DNA of 55,560 nucleotides from positions 1 to 55,560 of the forward strand of contig NZ_AKJF01000067.1 in the NCBI RefSeq assembly GCF_000282475.1. Reading direction: 5' to 3'. The DNA is from Pseudomonas sp. GM78 (GTDB lineage: Bacteria; Pseudomonadota; Gammaproteobacteria; Pseudomonadales; Pseudomonadaceae). Both the position numbers and the translations under genes were made by a program. The notes under the pieces are model-generated. The model worked only from the letters and a program-made list of their open reading frames with translations. It had not been told where the DNA came from and made no database searches. This document shows positions 25,904 through 34,391 of the stretch, in pieces (the stretch's first letter is position 1; every line of letters starts with the position of its first letter).

Positions 25904-26635
25904 TTGAGCGTTGAAGCGGCCAAGAATGCCCGAGAATTGCTTCTCAAGGAATACCGTGGAGTGCTTTCGACGCACTCCAAGTCTATGCCAGGTTTTCCGT
26001 TTGGTTCTGTGGTGCCTTATTGCCTGGACGACGAGGGTCGACCGCTGATTTTGATCAGCCGCATCGCCCAACACACCCATAATCTGCAAAAAGACCCGAA
26101 ATGCTCACTTTTTGTAGGGGAGCGTGGGGCTGAAGACGTGCAAGCCGTTGGTCGGCTGACCTACCTGGCCGAGGCAGAACAGCTTCAGGAAGCGCAGGCC
26201 ATCGAAGCAGCCGCTGAGCGTTACTACCGCTACTTCCCTGATTCGCAGAACTATCACCAGGCCCACGATTTCGATTTTTGGGTGCTCAAGCCTGTACGCC
26301 ATCGGTACATCGGCGGTTTTGGCGCGATTCACTGGGTCAACGACCTGATCCTGGCTAACCCCTTTGCGGGCAAGGCCGAGGTGAGCATGGTCGAACACAT
26401 GAACGCCGATCACGCCAAGGCCATTGCCCATTACGTCGACCTGGCCGGTCTGCCGAAAACCTCGCCGGCGCAGATGGTCGGTATCGACAGCGAAGGTATG
26501 CACCTGCGCATCGGTCAAAGTCTCCACTGGCTGCGGTTCCAGGCGCCATGTAATACGCCGACACAAGTTCGCGAAGCCTTGGTTTTCCTGGCTCACGCCG
26601 AACATTGGCCGAAAAATGCCGTGGCCGACGCTTGA
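25904..26635 (+). CDS. HugZ-type haem-utilisation/PPOX protein
   Basis: Cytoplasmic protein of 243 residues with an N-terminal pyridoxamine-phosphate-oxidase-like split barrel (about 10-150, GVLSTHSKSMPGFPFGS) and a C-terminal DUF2470 domain (VEHMNADHAKAIAHYV). This two-part layout is that of HugZ/HutZ haem-degrading proteins and of putative flavin-dependent relatives; the sequence alone cannot say which. Translation begins at TTG 25904, five bases after a strong AAGGAG; no ATG or GTG in frame lies near, so the rare start looks real. A weak hairpin, CCGTC/GACGG (25865-25881), lies in the leader. fxsA follows 66 bases later on the same strand. Confidence 0.85.
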   Translation: MSVEAAKNARELLLKEYRGVLSTHSKSMPGFPFGSVVPYCLDDEGRPLILISRIAQHTHNLQKDPKCSLFVGERGAEDVQAVGRLTYLAEAEQLQEAQAIEAAAERYYRYFPDSQNYHQAHDFDFWVLKPVRHRYIGGFGAIHWVNDLILANPFAGKAEVSMVEHMNADHAKAIAHYVDLAGLPKTSPAQMVGIDSEGMHLRIGQSLHWLRFQAPCNTPTQVREALVFLAHAEHWPKNAVADA

Positions 26636-26701
26636 ATTCACGCAATGGCGACGTCATCTAGGGAAGACTGGCAAGGCATTCTTGCGTTGAGGAACCATTT
26701 G

Positions 26702-27178
26702 ATGCGCCCTTTTTTGTTGCTCTTTCTGCTGTTCCCGGTGTTGGAGCTGTTCGTATTCGTCAAGGTGGCAGGGGCGATCGGGTTTTTCCCGGCCCTGCTG
26801 CTGATCATTCTCGGCTCGATGTTCGGGGTGTTCGTGTTGCGCGTCGCGGGGCTGGCCACGGCGCTGCGTGCCCGTGAAAGCCTGAACCGAGGCGAACTGC
26901 CGGCCCAGACCATGCTTGAGGGCTTGATGCTGGCGTTGGCCGGCGGCCTGTTGATCCTTCCGGGTTTCATCAGCGACGTGATCGGCCTGATCATGCTGCT
27001 GCCGATCAGCCGTCGCCTGCTGGCCAATAAAATGCGCCAGCGAGCCGAGGAGCAAGCGATCCGCCAGCGTGCGTTCGCCGATGACCTCCAGCCCCGTGGC
27101 GGCCCTGTGCCACGCGAGCCACTGGGCCGCGAGCCCAATGTGATCGAGGGCGAGTTCGAACACCGCGATACCAAGTAA
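26702..27178 (+). CDS. fxsA: FxsA-family inner-membrane protein
   Basis: Small inner-membrane protein, 158 residues, of the FxsA family (suppressor of F exclusion of phage T7 in E. coli). Two to three helices: LLLFLLFPVLELFVFVKVAG, FFPALLLIILGSMFGVFVLR and GGLLILPGFISDVIGLIMLL, then a charged Arg/Gln-rich cytoplasmic tail ending in VIEGEFEHRDTK. ATG 26702 is chosen because the sequence MRPFLLLFLLF is the family start and GAGG stands upstream; an in-frame codon at 26645 would add a non-conserved stretch. It lies just before groESL, as in other pseudomonads and E. coli, but ends in its own terminator. Confidence 0.92.
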   Translation: MRPFLLLFLLFPVLELFVFVKVAGAIGFFPALLLIILGSMFGVFVLRVAGLATALRARESLNRGELPAQTMLEGLMLALAGGLLILPGFISDVIGLIMLLPISRRLLANKMRQRAEEQAIRQRAFADDLQPRGGPVPREPLGREPNVIEGEFEHRDTK

Positions 27179-27189
27179 CACCCCTATCG

Positions 27190-27213
27190 ACACGGCACCT
27201 TCGGGTGCCGTGT
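27190..27213 (+). terminator. fxsA terminator
   Basis: ACACGGCACC (27190-27199), loop TTCG, GGTGCCGTGT (27204-27213), then TCGTTTTCG. It lies 11 bases past fxsA and isolates it from groESL. Confidence 0.9.
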
Positions 27214-27253
27214 TCGTTTTCGGGAGATTGCCGTAAAAATTTTTCGATCCCCG

Positions 27254-27285
27254 CCCTTGTAATAAGCTTATGCGCCCTTATGTAT
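27254..27285 (+). promoter_or_regulatory. heat-shock (sigma-32) promoter candidate of groESL
   Basis: CCCTTGTAA (27254-27262) and GCCCTTATGTAT (27274-27285) resemble the sigma-32 boxes CTTGAAA and CCCCATNT at suitable spacing. No CIRCE inverted repeat (TTAGCACTC type) is present, so HrcA control is not expected. TTGTAA with TTATGT could also be read as a weak sigma-70 promoter. Confidence 0.55.
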
Positions 27286-27302
27286 CGGTCACCGCAAGGT
27301 TT

Positions 27303-27349
27303 CTGGTGATCACGCCAGACAGACTTCCGCGGTTCGCTCGACGAACCGC
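27303..27349 (+). promoter_or_regulatory. structured groESL leader with two hairpins
   Basis: CTGG/CCAG (27303-27318) and the perfect GCGGTTCG/CGAACCGC (27329-27349, loop CTCGA) lie in the roughly 140-base leader before groES. They may affect mRNA stability or access to the ribosome; AGGAGAG stands just before the groES ATG, outside these hairpins. Confidence 0.45.
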
Positions 27350-27426
27350 ACCCGGCTCCGCCGGACTTTGTTAAACCCGCCGGGACTACACCGGCCGATG
27401 AAAACCACAATTAGGAGAGATCGACA

Positions 27427-27720
27427 ATGAAGCTTCGTCCTCTGCATGACCGCGTCGTCATCCGTCGCAGCGAAGAAGAAAAGAAAACCGCTGGCGGTAT
27501 CGTCCTGCCAGGTTCGGCTGCTGAAAAAGCCAACAGCGGCGAAATCCTCGCTGTCGGCACCGGCCGCGTATTGGAAAACGGTGAAGTGCGTGCACTGTCC
27601 GTGAAAGTGGGCGACAAGGTTGTGTTCGGTCCTTACTCCGGCAGCAACACTGTGAAAGTCGACGGCGAAGACCTGCTGGTAATGAGCGAGAACGAAATCC
27701 TCGCTGTTATCGAAGGCTGA
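27427..27720 (+). CDS. groES: co-chaperonin GroES
   Basis: Cytoplasmic 10-kDa lid of the GroEL folding chamber, 97 residues, forming a heptamer. The start [14 protein letters not shown], the mobile loop [15 protein letters not shown] and the end [12 protein letters not shown] are all standard. ATG follows AGGAGAGATCGACA. It is the first gene of the two-gene chaperonin operon, 49 bases before groEL. Confidence 0.98.
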   Translation: MKLRPLHDRVVIRRSEEEKKTAGGIVLPGSAAEKANSGEILAVGTGRVLENGEVRALSVKVGDKVVFGPYSGSNTVKVDGEDLLVMSENEILAVIEG

Positions 27721-27757
27721 TTACCCGCTCATTTTCCCGTTACTACAAAGTATTTAA

Positions 27758-29416
<1,659 letters not shown>

Positions 29417-29439
29417 GCCAGCCTTACCCCTGTACTAAA

Positions 29440-29472
29440 AACCCCGTCTGCGTAAGCAGGCGGGGTTTTTTA
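29440..29472 (+). terminator. groESL terminator
   Basis: ACCCCGTCTGC (29441-29451), loop GTAA, GCAGGCGGGGT (29456-29466), with one T-G pair, then TTTTTT. It lies 24 bases past the groEL stop. Confidence 0.95.
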
Positions 29473-29506
29473 TTGCCTCCATTTTGAGAATCACACACCA
29501 ATCCCT

Positions 29507-29534
29507 TGTAGGAGTGAGCCTGCTCGCGATGGCG
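29507..29534. repeat. half-site of REP-type repeat
   Basis: The 28 bases beginning TGTAGGAGTGAGCC and ending GCGATGGCG match one arm of the repeats elsewhere in the window (for example 38681), but no second arm follows. It ends 5 bases before the PAP2 gene stop codon. Confidence 0.6.
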
Positions 29535-29539
29535 TCGGA

Positions 29540-30283
29540 TCAGGCGCTGACCGGTTCTGCATTTGCCTCAGATTCAGCCTTCACAGTCGGCAGATACAAA
29601 ATCCAGTAATACGACCCCAGGCAAATCAGCCAGCAGAACACCGCCGTCCACACGTTGTGCGAGAAAAAGTGCGCCCCCTGCAGCATGCGGCCAATGGAGA
29701 ACACCGAGCCCAGGGTGAAGGCGAAAACCAGCGCCGCACGCGCCATGCGTGGACGGCGATCACGCAACACGAAGAACAGCGCAAACAGGGTGAAACCGGT
29801 CGCGGCGTGACCGCCAGGCCAGCAACGACCCGGTTTTTCCGTGGCCGGGCGTGGACTCAACAATTCGCTGTAGGTCTCGTGACCGCCGAATTGCTCAAGG
29901 CTCCACGGGCATTGCACCGCCGTCACCGCCTTCATCGGCGTGACGAAGGACGTCGCCAGCCCCAGGGACAGCACCAGGCAGCCCAGTTCGCGCTTGAACG
30001 GCTTGAGCCGGGTCATGAACAACGAACCGGCAAAACCGAGGATAGCCAGCACCGAAAAGGCGATGACCACTTGCTTGGCCCGATCATGCAGGATGGTTTC
30101 CAGGAAATAGCTGTGTCGCCCGATAAAATCCCCGGCGACCGGGTCGTAGAACAGCCTGGCCAAATCCATGTCCAGGGTCGTCAGTTCGAGCAATATCAAA
30201 ATGATTGCTGCAAAGGCAGGAACACCCAGGCACACCCAGAAGTTGAGCGGTCGGGAAGCGGGGCGTGCAGAGATCGAAACCAT
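29540..30283 (-). CDS. PAP2-family phosphatase (lipid/lipid A type)
   Basis: Inner-membrane phosphatase of about 247 residues with six helices. Active-site motif 2 is CWPGGHAATGF (PGGH instead of PSGH) and motif 3 is GRMLQGAHFFSHNVWT; motif 1 is only partly visible around KAVTAVQCPWSL. The QGAHFxSH form belongs to PAP2 proteins acting on phosphorylated lipids such as lipid A or undecaprenyl diphosphate; the true substrate cannot be told. ATG 30283 has AAGGAT upstream; an open frame runs 48 codons further but over the leader. It is divergent from colR with 219 bases between, and a ColR-like motif stands 87 bases upstream, suggesting membership in the ColR envelope regulon. Confidence 0.85.
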   Translation of the reverse strand: MVSISARPASRPLNFWVCLGVPAFAAIILILLELTTLDMDLARLFYDPVAGDFIGRHSYFLETILHDRAKQVVIAFSVLAILGFAGSLFMTRLKPFKRELGCLVLSLGLATSFVTPMKAVTAVQCPWSLEQFGGHETYSELLSPRPATEKPGRCWPGGHAATGFTLFALFFVLRDRRPRMARAALVFAFTLGSVFSIGRMLQGAHFFSHNVWTAVFCWLICLGSYYWILYLPTVKAESEANAEPVSA

Positions 30284-30369
30284 GGCGAATCCTTGGTCAG
30301 TAAAATGTTCTTGAATACGCAGCCGCGCGGAGTCTGAGCTCGATCCTGTCGTCAACCTGTGAACCGATA

Positions 30370-30385
30370 GTGAAAAAAACGTTGA
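30370..30385 (-). promoter_or_regulatory. ColR-like binding motif before PAP2 gene
   Basis: On the minus strand the site reads TCAACGTTTTTTTCAC, that is AC-N3-TTTTTCAC. The published ColR site, as I recall it, ends in TTTTCAC with an AC a few bases earlier; this copy has one more base in the spacer than my memory of it. A second copy of the same form lies at 32523-32538. Confidence 0.5.
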
Positions 30386-30502
30386 GGCTTGAGCCGGCCA
30401 TTTCGCCAGACAGGCCACTGCACACAACCCTGGCCCTGAGCCACACTTGGCCTTAAGCTGCGCGGGCCAAGACGGCCGTTACTGTGTACGGAGAAGGTGC
30501 CC

Positions 30503-31186
30503 ATGCGAATTTTATTGGTTGAAGACAACCGCGATATCCTGGCCAATCTGGCCGATTACCTGGGACTCAAAGGCTATACCGTGGATTGCGCACAGGACGG
30601 GTTGTCGGGCCTGCATCTGGCGGCCACCGAGCATTACGACTTGATCGTGCTCGATATCATGCTGCCCGGCATCGACGGTTACACCCTGTGCAAACGCCTG
30701 CGCGAAGACGCCCGGCGCGACACGCCGGTGATCATGCTCACGGCGCGCGATCAACTGGACGACCGCCTGCAGGGCTTCAAGTCCGGTGCCGACGATTACC
30801 TGATCAAACCCTTCGCCTTGTCTGAACTGGCGGCGCGGGTCGAAGCCGTGATGCGGCGCACCCAGGGCGGCGGTCGCCGGACCTTGCAGGTCGGCGACCT
30901 GAGTTATGACCTCGACACGCTGGAAGTCACTCGCGAAGGCCGATTGCTCAAGCTCAACCCGGTAGGCCTGAAGTTGCTGGCGGTGCTGATGCAAAAAAGC
31001 CCGCATGTACTGCGCCGCGAAATTCTCGAAGAGGCCCTGTGGGGCGATGACTGCCCGGACAGCGACAGCCTGCGCAGCCACGTCCATCAATTGCGCCAGG
31101 TGATCGACAAGCCGTTCGCAAAACCGCTGCTGCACACCGTTCACGGTGTGGGTTACCGCCTGGCCGAGGGGCGTGATGGAGTTTAG
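30503..31186 (+). CDS. colR: response regulator ColR
   Basis: OmpR-family regulator, 227 residues. Receiver domain with VEDN, phospho-acceptor Asp51 in IVLDIMLPGIDGY, MLTARD and Lys in LIKPF; winged-helix C-terminus ending LHTVHGVGYRLAE. Together with ColS it keeps outer-membrane structure and was found as a root-colonisation system in P. fluorescens. ATG 30503 is chosen with GGAGAAGG before it; the GTG six bases upstream overlaps that site. It overlaps colS by 11 bases. The neighbours (methyltransferase and inaA downstream) match the known colRS locus order. Confidence 0.93.
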   Translation: MRILLVEDNRDILANLADYLGLKGYTVDCAQDGLSGLHLAATEHYDLIVLDIMLPGIDGYTLCKRLREDARRDTPVIMLTARDQLDDRLQGFKSGADDYLIKPFALSELAARVEAVMRRTQGGGRRTLQVGDLSYDLDTLEVTREGRLLKLNPVGLKLLAVLMQKSPHVLRREILEEALWGDDCPDSDSLRSHVHQLRQVIDKPFAKPLLHTVHGVGYRLAEGRDGV

Positions 31187-32459
31187 ACAGAGCCTTGCTC
31201 AACGGATCATCATTGCCTTTGCGCTGATGAGCGCACTGGTGGCGGGTGCCTTTGCCATGGGCATCGTCGCCACTGTGCACCTGGTGGAAGAAAAACTGAT
31301 CTCGGCGGGCCTGGGCGGCGATTTGCAGCGCCTGTTGCTGATGGACAACGTCTCGGACTGGAGCCATCGCCCGGAACCGGACCAGTTGTTCTATTTCAGC
31401 GGCGGGCCGGGCGATTTCGAGTTGCCCAAGGATTTGCGGCACCTGGACTCGGGGTTTCACGAAGTCTTTCGCGAGCAGCTGTCGTACCACGCGATGGTCG
31501 AGATCGTCGATGGCCGGCGGTATGTGTTGTTGCAGGACCAGAGTGACTTCGAAGAACGCGAGCGGGTGCTGTTTGCCGTAGTGCTGGTGGGCTTCGTGCT
31601 GAGTCTGGCGCTGGCGGTGTTCCTCGGCTGGGTGCTGGCCCGCAAGGTAATGGCGCCGGTGGTAAGGCTGGCGCGCCAGGTACGTCATCGCGATCAGTTG
31701 CTGGGGCTGGCACCGCCACTGGCGCCGGATTATGCGGCCGATGAAGTGGGCGAGCTGGCCGTGGCCTTCGACGCTACCCTTGGCCGTTTGCGCCAGGCGC
31801 TGACCCGCGAACGCATGTTCACCAGTGACGTCAGCCATGAACTGCGTACGCCCTTGATGGTGCTAGCCAGTTCCTGCGAGTTGTTGTTGGAAAACCCCGG
31901 TATCGATCAGCGCGGCCGTGCCCAGGTAGAGCGAATTGCCCGCGCCAGTGAGGAAATGCGCGAGTTGGTACAAACCTTCCTGATGCTCGCCCGCACCCAG
32001 CGCGAAGACGCCGGCATGTCTGCGCAGCAGACGCTGGGCGAAGTGGCCGATGGCTTGATCAACCTGTGGCGCGAACCGATCGAGGCCAAAGGTCTCAAGT
32101 TGATCGTTGACCAGGGAACCCCAAACAAAACTCGTTACAACGCAACGCTCCTGCATGCGGTCATGGGCAACCTGCTTCGTAACGCCCTGCATTACACCGA
32201 CCGGGGGTTTATCCGCTTGAGCCTGATGCCCATGGGGTTCATGGTCGAGGACAGTGGCGTAGGCATTCCCGAGGAAAAACGCGAAGCGATGTTCGAGCCT
32301 TTCGTGCGAGGCAGCGAGAAACGCGGAGAGGGTCTGGGGCTTGGGCTATCGTTAGTACAACGGATTTGTGAAAACCAGGGGTGGAGTGTCAGCCTGACGA
32401 CCATGGAACCCAATGGCTGTCGTTTTCAGGTTCAGTTCAATGCATCGACCGTGAGTTGA
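31176..32459 (+). CDS. colS: sensor histidine kinase ColS
   Basis: Inner-membrane kinase, 427 residues. TM1 about 10-32, a periplasmic loop of about 95 residues, TM2 about 132-154, HAMP, HisKA with the phospho-acceptor His221 in DVSHELRTPL, and a HATPase with NLLRNALHYT and GEGLGLGLSLV. The loop holds the ExxE motif Glu126-Glu129 (DFEERERV) just before TM2, known in P. putida ColS as part of the Fe3+/Zn2+ sensing site. ATG 31176 is inside the end of colR, so translation is coupled. Excess iron or zinc is the expected signal. Confidence 0.93.
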   Translation: MEFRQSLAQRIIIAFALMSALVAGAFAMGIVATVHLVEEKLISAGLGGDLQRLLLMDNVSDWSHRPEPDQLFYFSGGPGDFELPKDLRHLDSGFHEVFREQLSYHAMVEIVDGRRYVLLQDQSDFEERERVLFAVVLVGFVLSLALAVFLGWVLARKVMAPVVRLARQVRHRDQLLGLAPPLAPDYAADEVGELAVAFDATLGRLRQALTRERMFTSDVSHELRTPLMVLASSCELLLENPGIDQRGRAQVERIARASEEMRELVQTFLMLARTQREDAGMSAQQTLGEVADGLINLWREPIEAKGLKLIVDQGTPNKTRYNATLLHAVMGNLLRNALHYTDRGFIRLSLMPMGFMVEDSGVGIPEEKREAMFEPFVRGSEKRGEGLGLGLSLVQRICENQGWSVSLTTMEPNGCRFQVQFNASTVS

Positions 32460-32522
32460 TGGCCGCTGAAAGATTGATTGAGATCGCTGCCTTGTAATAC
32501 CTCGAAATGATTCGAGGTACTC

Positions 32523-32538
32523 ATGACAAATTTTTCAC
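32523..32538 (+). promoter_or_regulatory. ColR-like binding motif before methyltransferase
   Basis: ATGACAAATTTTTCAC, again AC-N3-TTTTTCAC, 66 bases before the methyltransferase start and on its strand. The 144-base gap after colS holds this site but no clear terminator, so the downstream genes may be read both from colRS and from their own ColR-dependent promoter. Confidence 0.5.
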
Positions 32539-32603
32539 AATCGCATGACCTGACCCTCACACATCGCTACCTAAGGTGGTAGGTATCAGAGCTCAGGAGA
32601 TTG

Positions 32604-33278
32604 ATGATGGTGGATGGCCCGATCAAACTGGATTTTTCCAACAAATACGACGATCAACACGCCCAACGTTACTTGCGCAAGCACAAGGATGGCGTGGGTC
32701 GCCGCTTGTCTCACTGGCGTGATGAGCAGATGGCGCGCAAGGCGTTGACGTTGGTCGGCGAACCGGGCTTGGTCCTGGATCTGCCCTGTGGCGCGGGGCG
32801 CTTCTGGCCGTTGCTGGCGGAAAAACCCAACCGCGTGATCATCGGTGCCGACAATTCCGAGTCCATGATCAAGATCGCTACACAGTCGCAACCAGCTGAT
32901 GTCGTGAAAAGGGTACAACCCTTGCGGACGTCTGCGTTCGACATCGCTTTGCCGGATAACGCCGTCGACAGTATTTTCTGCATGCGTTTGCTCCACCACA
33001 TCGGTGAAGCCGAGCATCGACTGGCGATTTTGCGCGAGTTCGAGCGCGTCAGCCGTGACAGTGTCATCCTCTCGCTGTGGGTCGACGGCAACTTCAAAGC
33101 CTGGAAACGCAAGCGCGCGGAGAGAACCCGTGGGCAGGAAGGTTACCAAAATCGATTTGTGTTACCGGTGGCTACCGTAGAAAAAGAGTTTGAGCAGGCA
33201 GGTTTCCGTATTCAGGAACGTATCGACTTTTTGCCGCTCTATGCCATGTGGCGAGTTTATGTATTGCGCAAGAGGTAA
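32604..33278 (+). CDS. SAM-dependent methyltransferase (colRS-linked)
   Basis: Class I methyltransferase, 224 residues, cytoplasmic. SAM-binding motif I is VLDLPCGAGRFWPLL, followed by the acidic end of strand 2 (IIGADNSESMI), motif II around FDIALPDNAVDSIFC and LLHHIGEAEHRLAIL. It is the gene known as orf222 downstream of colRS in P. fluorescens, believed to act in lipopolysaccharide or envelope modification together with the kinase-like InaA. Start at ATG 32604 after AGGAGA; ATG 32607 has slightly better spacing. inaA follows three bases later. Confidence 0.87.
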   Translation: MMVDGPIKLDFSNKYDDQHAQRYLRKHKDGVGRRLSHWRDEQMARKALTLVGEPGLVLDLPCGAGRFWPLLAEKPNRVIIGADNSESMIKIATQSQPADVVKRVQPLRTSAFDIALPDNAVDSIFCMRLLHHIGEAEHRLAILREFERVSRDSVILSLWVDGNFKAWKRKRAERTRGQEGYQNRFVLPVATVEKEFEQAGFRIQERIDFLPLYAMWRVYVLRKR

Positions 33279-33281
33279 CAG

Positions 33282-33995
33282 ATGGCAGAGCAGTGTGCAG
33301 CAGGATCGGAAGTCGCTTCCCAGGACCCATTCGATTACTACTGGAATCAGCGCGGTGAATGGGTGGAAGAACCCAATGTCCGGCGCGGTGGTGAGAGTGG
33401 CGTGCAGCGCCTCATGGGCAGTGACGGACAACTGCTGTACGTAAAGCGCCAGACTGGCCATATCCATCGTGGTCTTTTGCACCCTTTCGGCCGGCCGACG
33501 GTGTTGCGCGAGCGTGATGCACTCACCGGCCTGCGCCTGCTCGATGTGCGGGTTCCGGAAATCGTTTTCTGTGGTGCGCAACGCGATCCCGTGCACAAAT
33601 GGCGCGCATTGCTGGTGACCAAGTCCCTGGACGGCTTCCAGGAAATCGAGCATTGGTACGCAAGTGGTGGACGCGAGCGCCATGGCGAGGCTGTGCACGA
33701 TCGCGTGCTCAAGGACCTGGCCGAGAACCTGGCGCGGATGCACAAGGGGCGTTGGCAGCACAGCTGCATCTATATCAAGCACGTATTCGTTCGCGTCACC
33801 GGTGAGGGCGAGGCTGCCAAAGTCGAGGTTGCCTTGATCGATCTGGAGAAATGCCGGCAGCGTTTGAGTGCTCGGCAAGCAGCTGCCCATGACATGAAAC
33901 AGCTGCGCCGCCACTCGTCATTCAGCGCGACGGACTGGAAGAAACTCGTCTATTTTTATGAGACGGCGTTTGGCAGCGCTATCAAAGGTTTATAG
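33282..33995 (+). CDS. inaA: InaA/LPS-kinase-like protein
   Basis: 237-residue protein of the lipopolysaccharide kinase (Kdo/WaaP)-like fold, named InaA in Pseudomonas. Visible are a glycine-rich first half (RRGGESGVQRL), an invariant Lys in LLYVKRQ, LAENLARMHKGRWQHSCIYIKHVFV in the catalytic loop region, and ALIDLEKCRQRL with the metal-binding Asp. It would phosphorylate sugar residues of the LPS core at the inner face of the membrane. No signal peptide. It lies between the methyltransferase and a small gene, two or three bases from each, so the three form one unit probably controlled by ColR. Confidence 0.88.
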   Translation: MAEQCAAGSEVASQDPFDYYWNQRGEWVEEPNVRRGGESGVQRLMGSDGQLLYVKRQTGHIHRGLLHPFGRPTVLRERDALTGLRLLDVRVPEIVFCGAQRDPVHKWRALLVTKSLDGFQEIEHWYASGGRERHGEAVHDRVLKDLAENLARMHKGRWQHSCIYIKHVFVRVTGEGEAAKVEVALIDLEKCRQRLSARQAAAHDMKQLRRHSSFSATDWKKLVYFYETAFGSAIKGL

Positions 33996-33997
33996 CA

Positions 33998-34225
33998 ATG
34001 AAACTTGAAGTCGCGCGAGGTTTGTTTCTGGTAGGAGCCTTGGCAGTTGCTTCACTCGCGGTGGCCGCATGGGAGCAGCCTCGCACGCAAGTCCTCAGTT
34101 CAGTACACAGTGACGCGCACTGTCCGTTGCCACGGGTTGCCAAGGCATCCGTCGCGACTCAACCCGATCATGATTTGTTGCTGTTCATGTTCGGGCTTTC
34201 TCAAGGACTGAGGCCGCAAAGTTGA
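33998..34225 (+). CDS. small membrane or exported protein
   Basis: Unrecognised 75-residue protein starting two bases after the inaA stop. One hydrophobic stretch (ARGLFLVGALAVASLAVAAW, about 6-25) can be a signal peptide or a single membrane anchor; the rest is polar with one Cys (AHCPLPRV) and a hydrophobic patch LLLFMFGLSQ near the end. Tight spacing implies co-translation with inaA, so an envelope role is likely. I recall a hypothetical gene in the same place in P. aeruginosa. A strong terminator follows. Confidence 0.7.
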   Translation: MKLEVARGLFLVGALAVASLAVAAWEQPRTQVLSSVHSDAHCPLPRVAKASVATQPDHDLLLFMFGLSQGLRPQS

Positions 34226-34243
34226 ACAGATTGAAGCCCAAGT

Positions 34244-34273
34244 AAAAGGCCTCGCTGATGCGAGGCCTTTTTT
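34244..34273 (+). terminator. terminator of colRS-linked operon
   Basis: AAAAGGCCTCG (34244-34254), six-base loop, CGAGGCCTTTT (34261-34271) and further T. It lies 19 bases past the small gene's stop. Confidence 0.95.
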
Positions 34274-34280
34274 GTTGAAT

Positions 34281-34391
34281 GATCGTTCCCACGTTCTGCG
34301 TGGGAATGCAGCCCGGGACGCTCCGCGTCCCATCCGAAGCCGAACGCAGAGCGTCCGTTGAGGCATTCCCACGCAGAGCGTGGGAACGATC
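34281..34391. repeat. complex inverted repeat between convergent genes
   Basis: Outer arms GATCGTTCCCACG (34281-34293) and CGTGGGAACGATC (34379-34391) with nested partial palindromes (GGGACGCTCCGCGTCCC, 34315-34331). The family differs from the TGTAGGAGC repeats of this window. It reaches exactly to the mexW stop codon. Confidence 0.85.
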
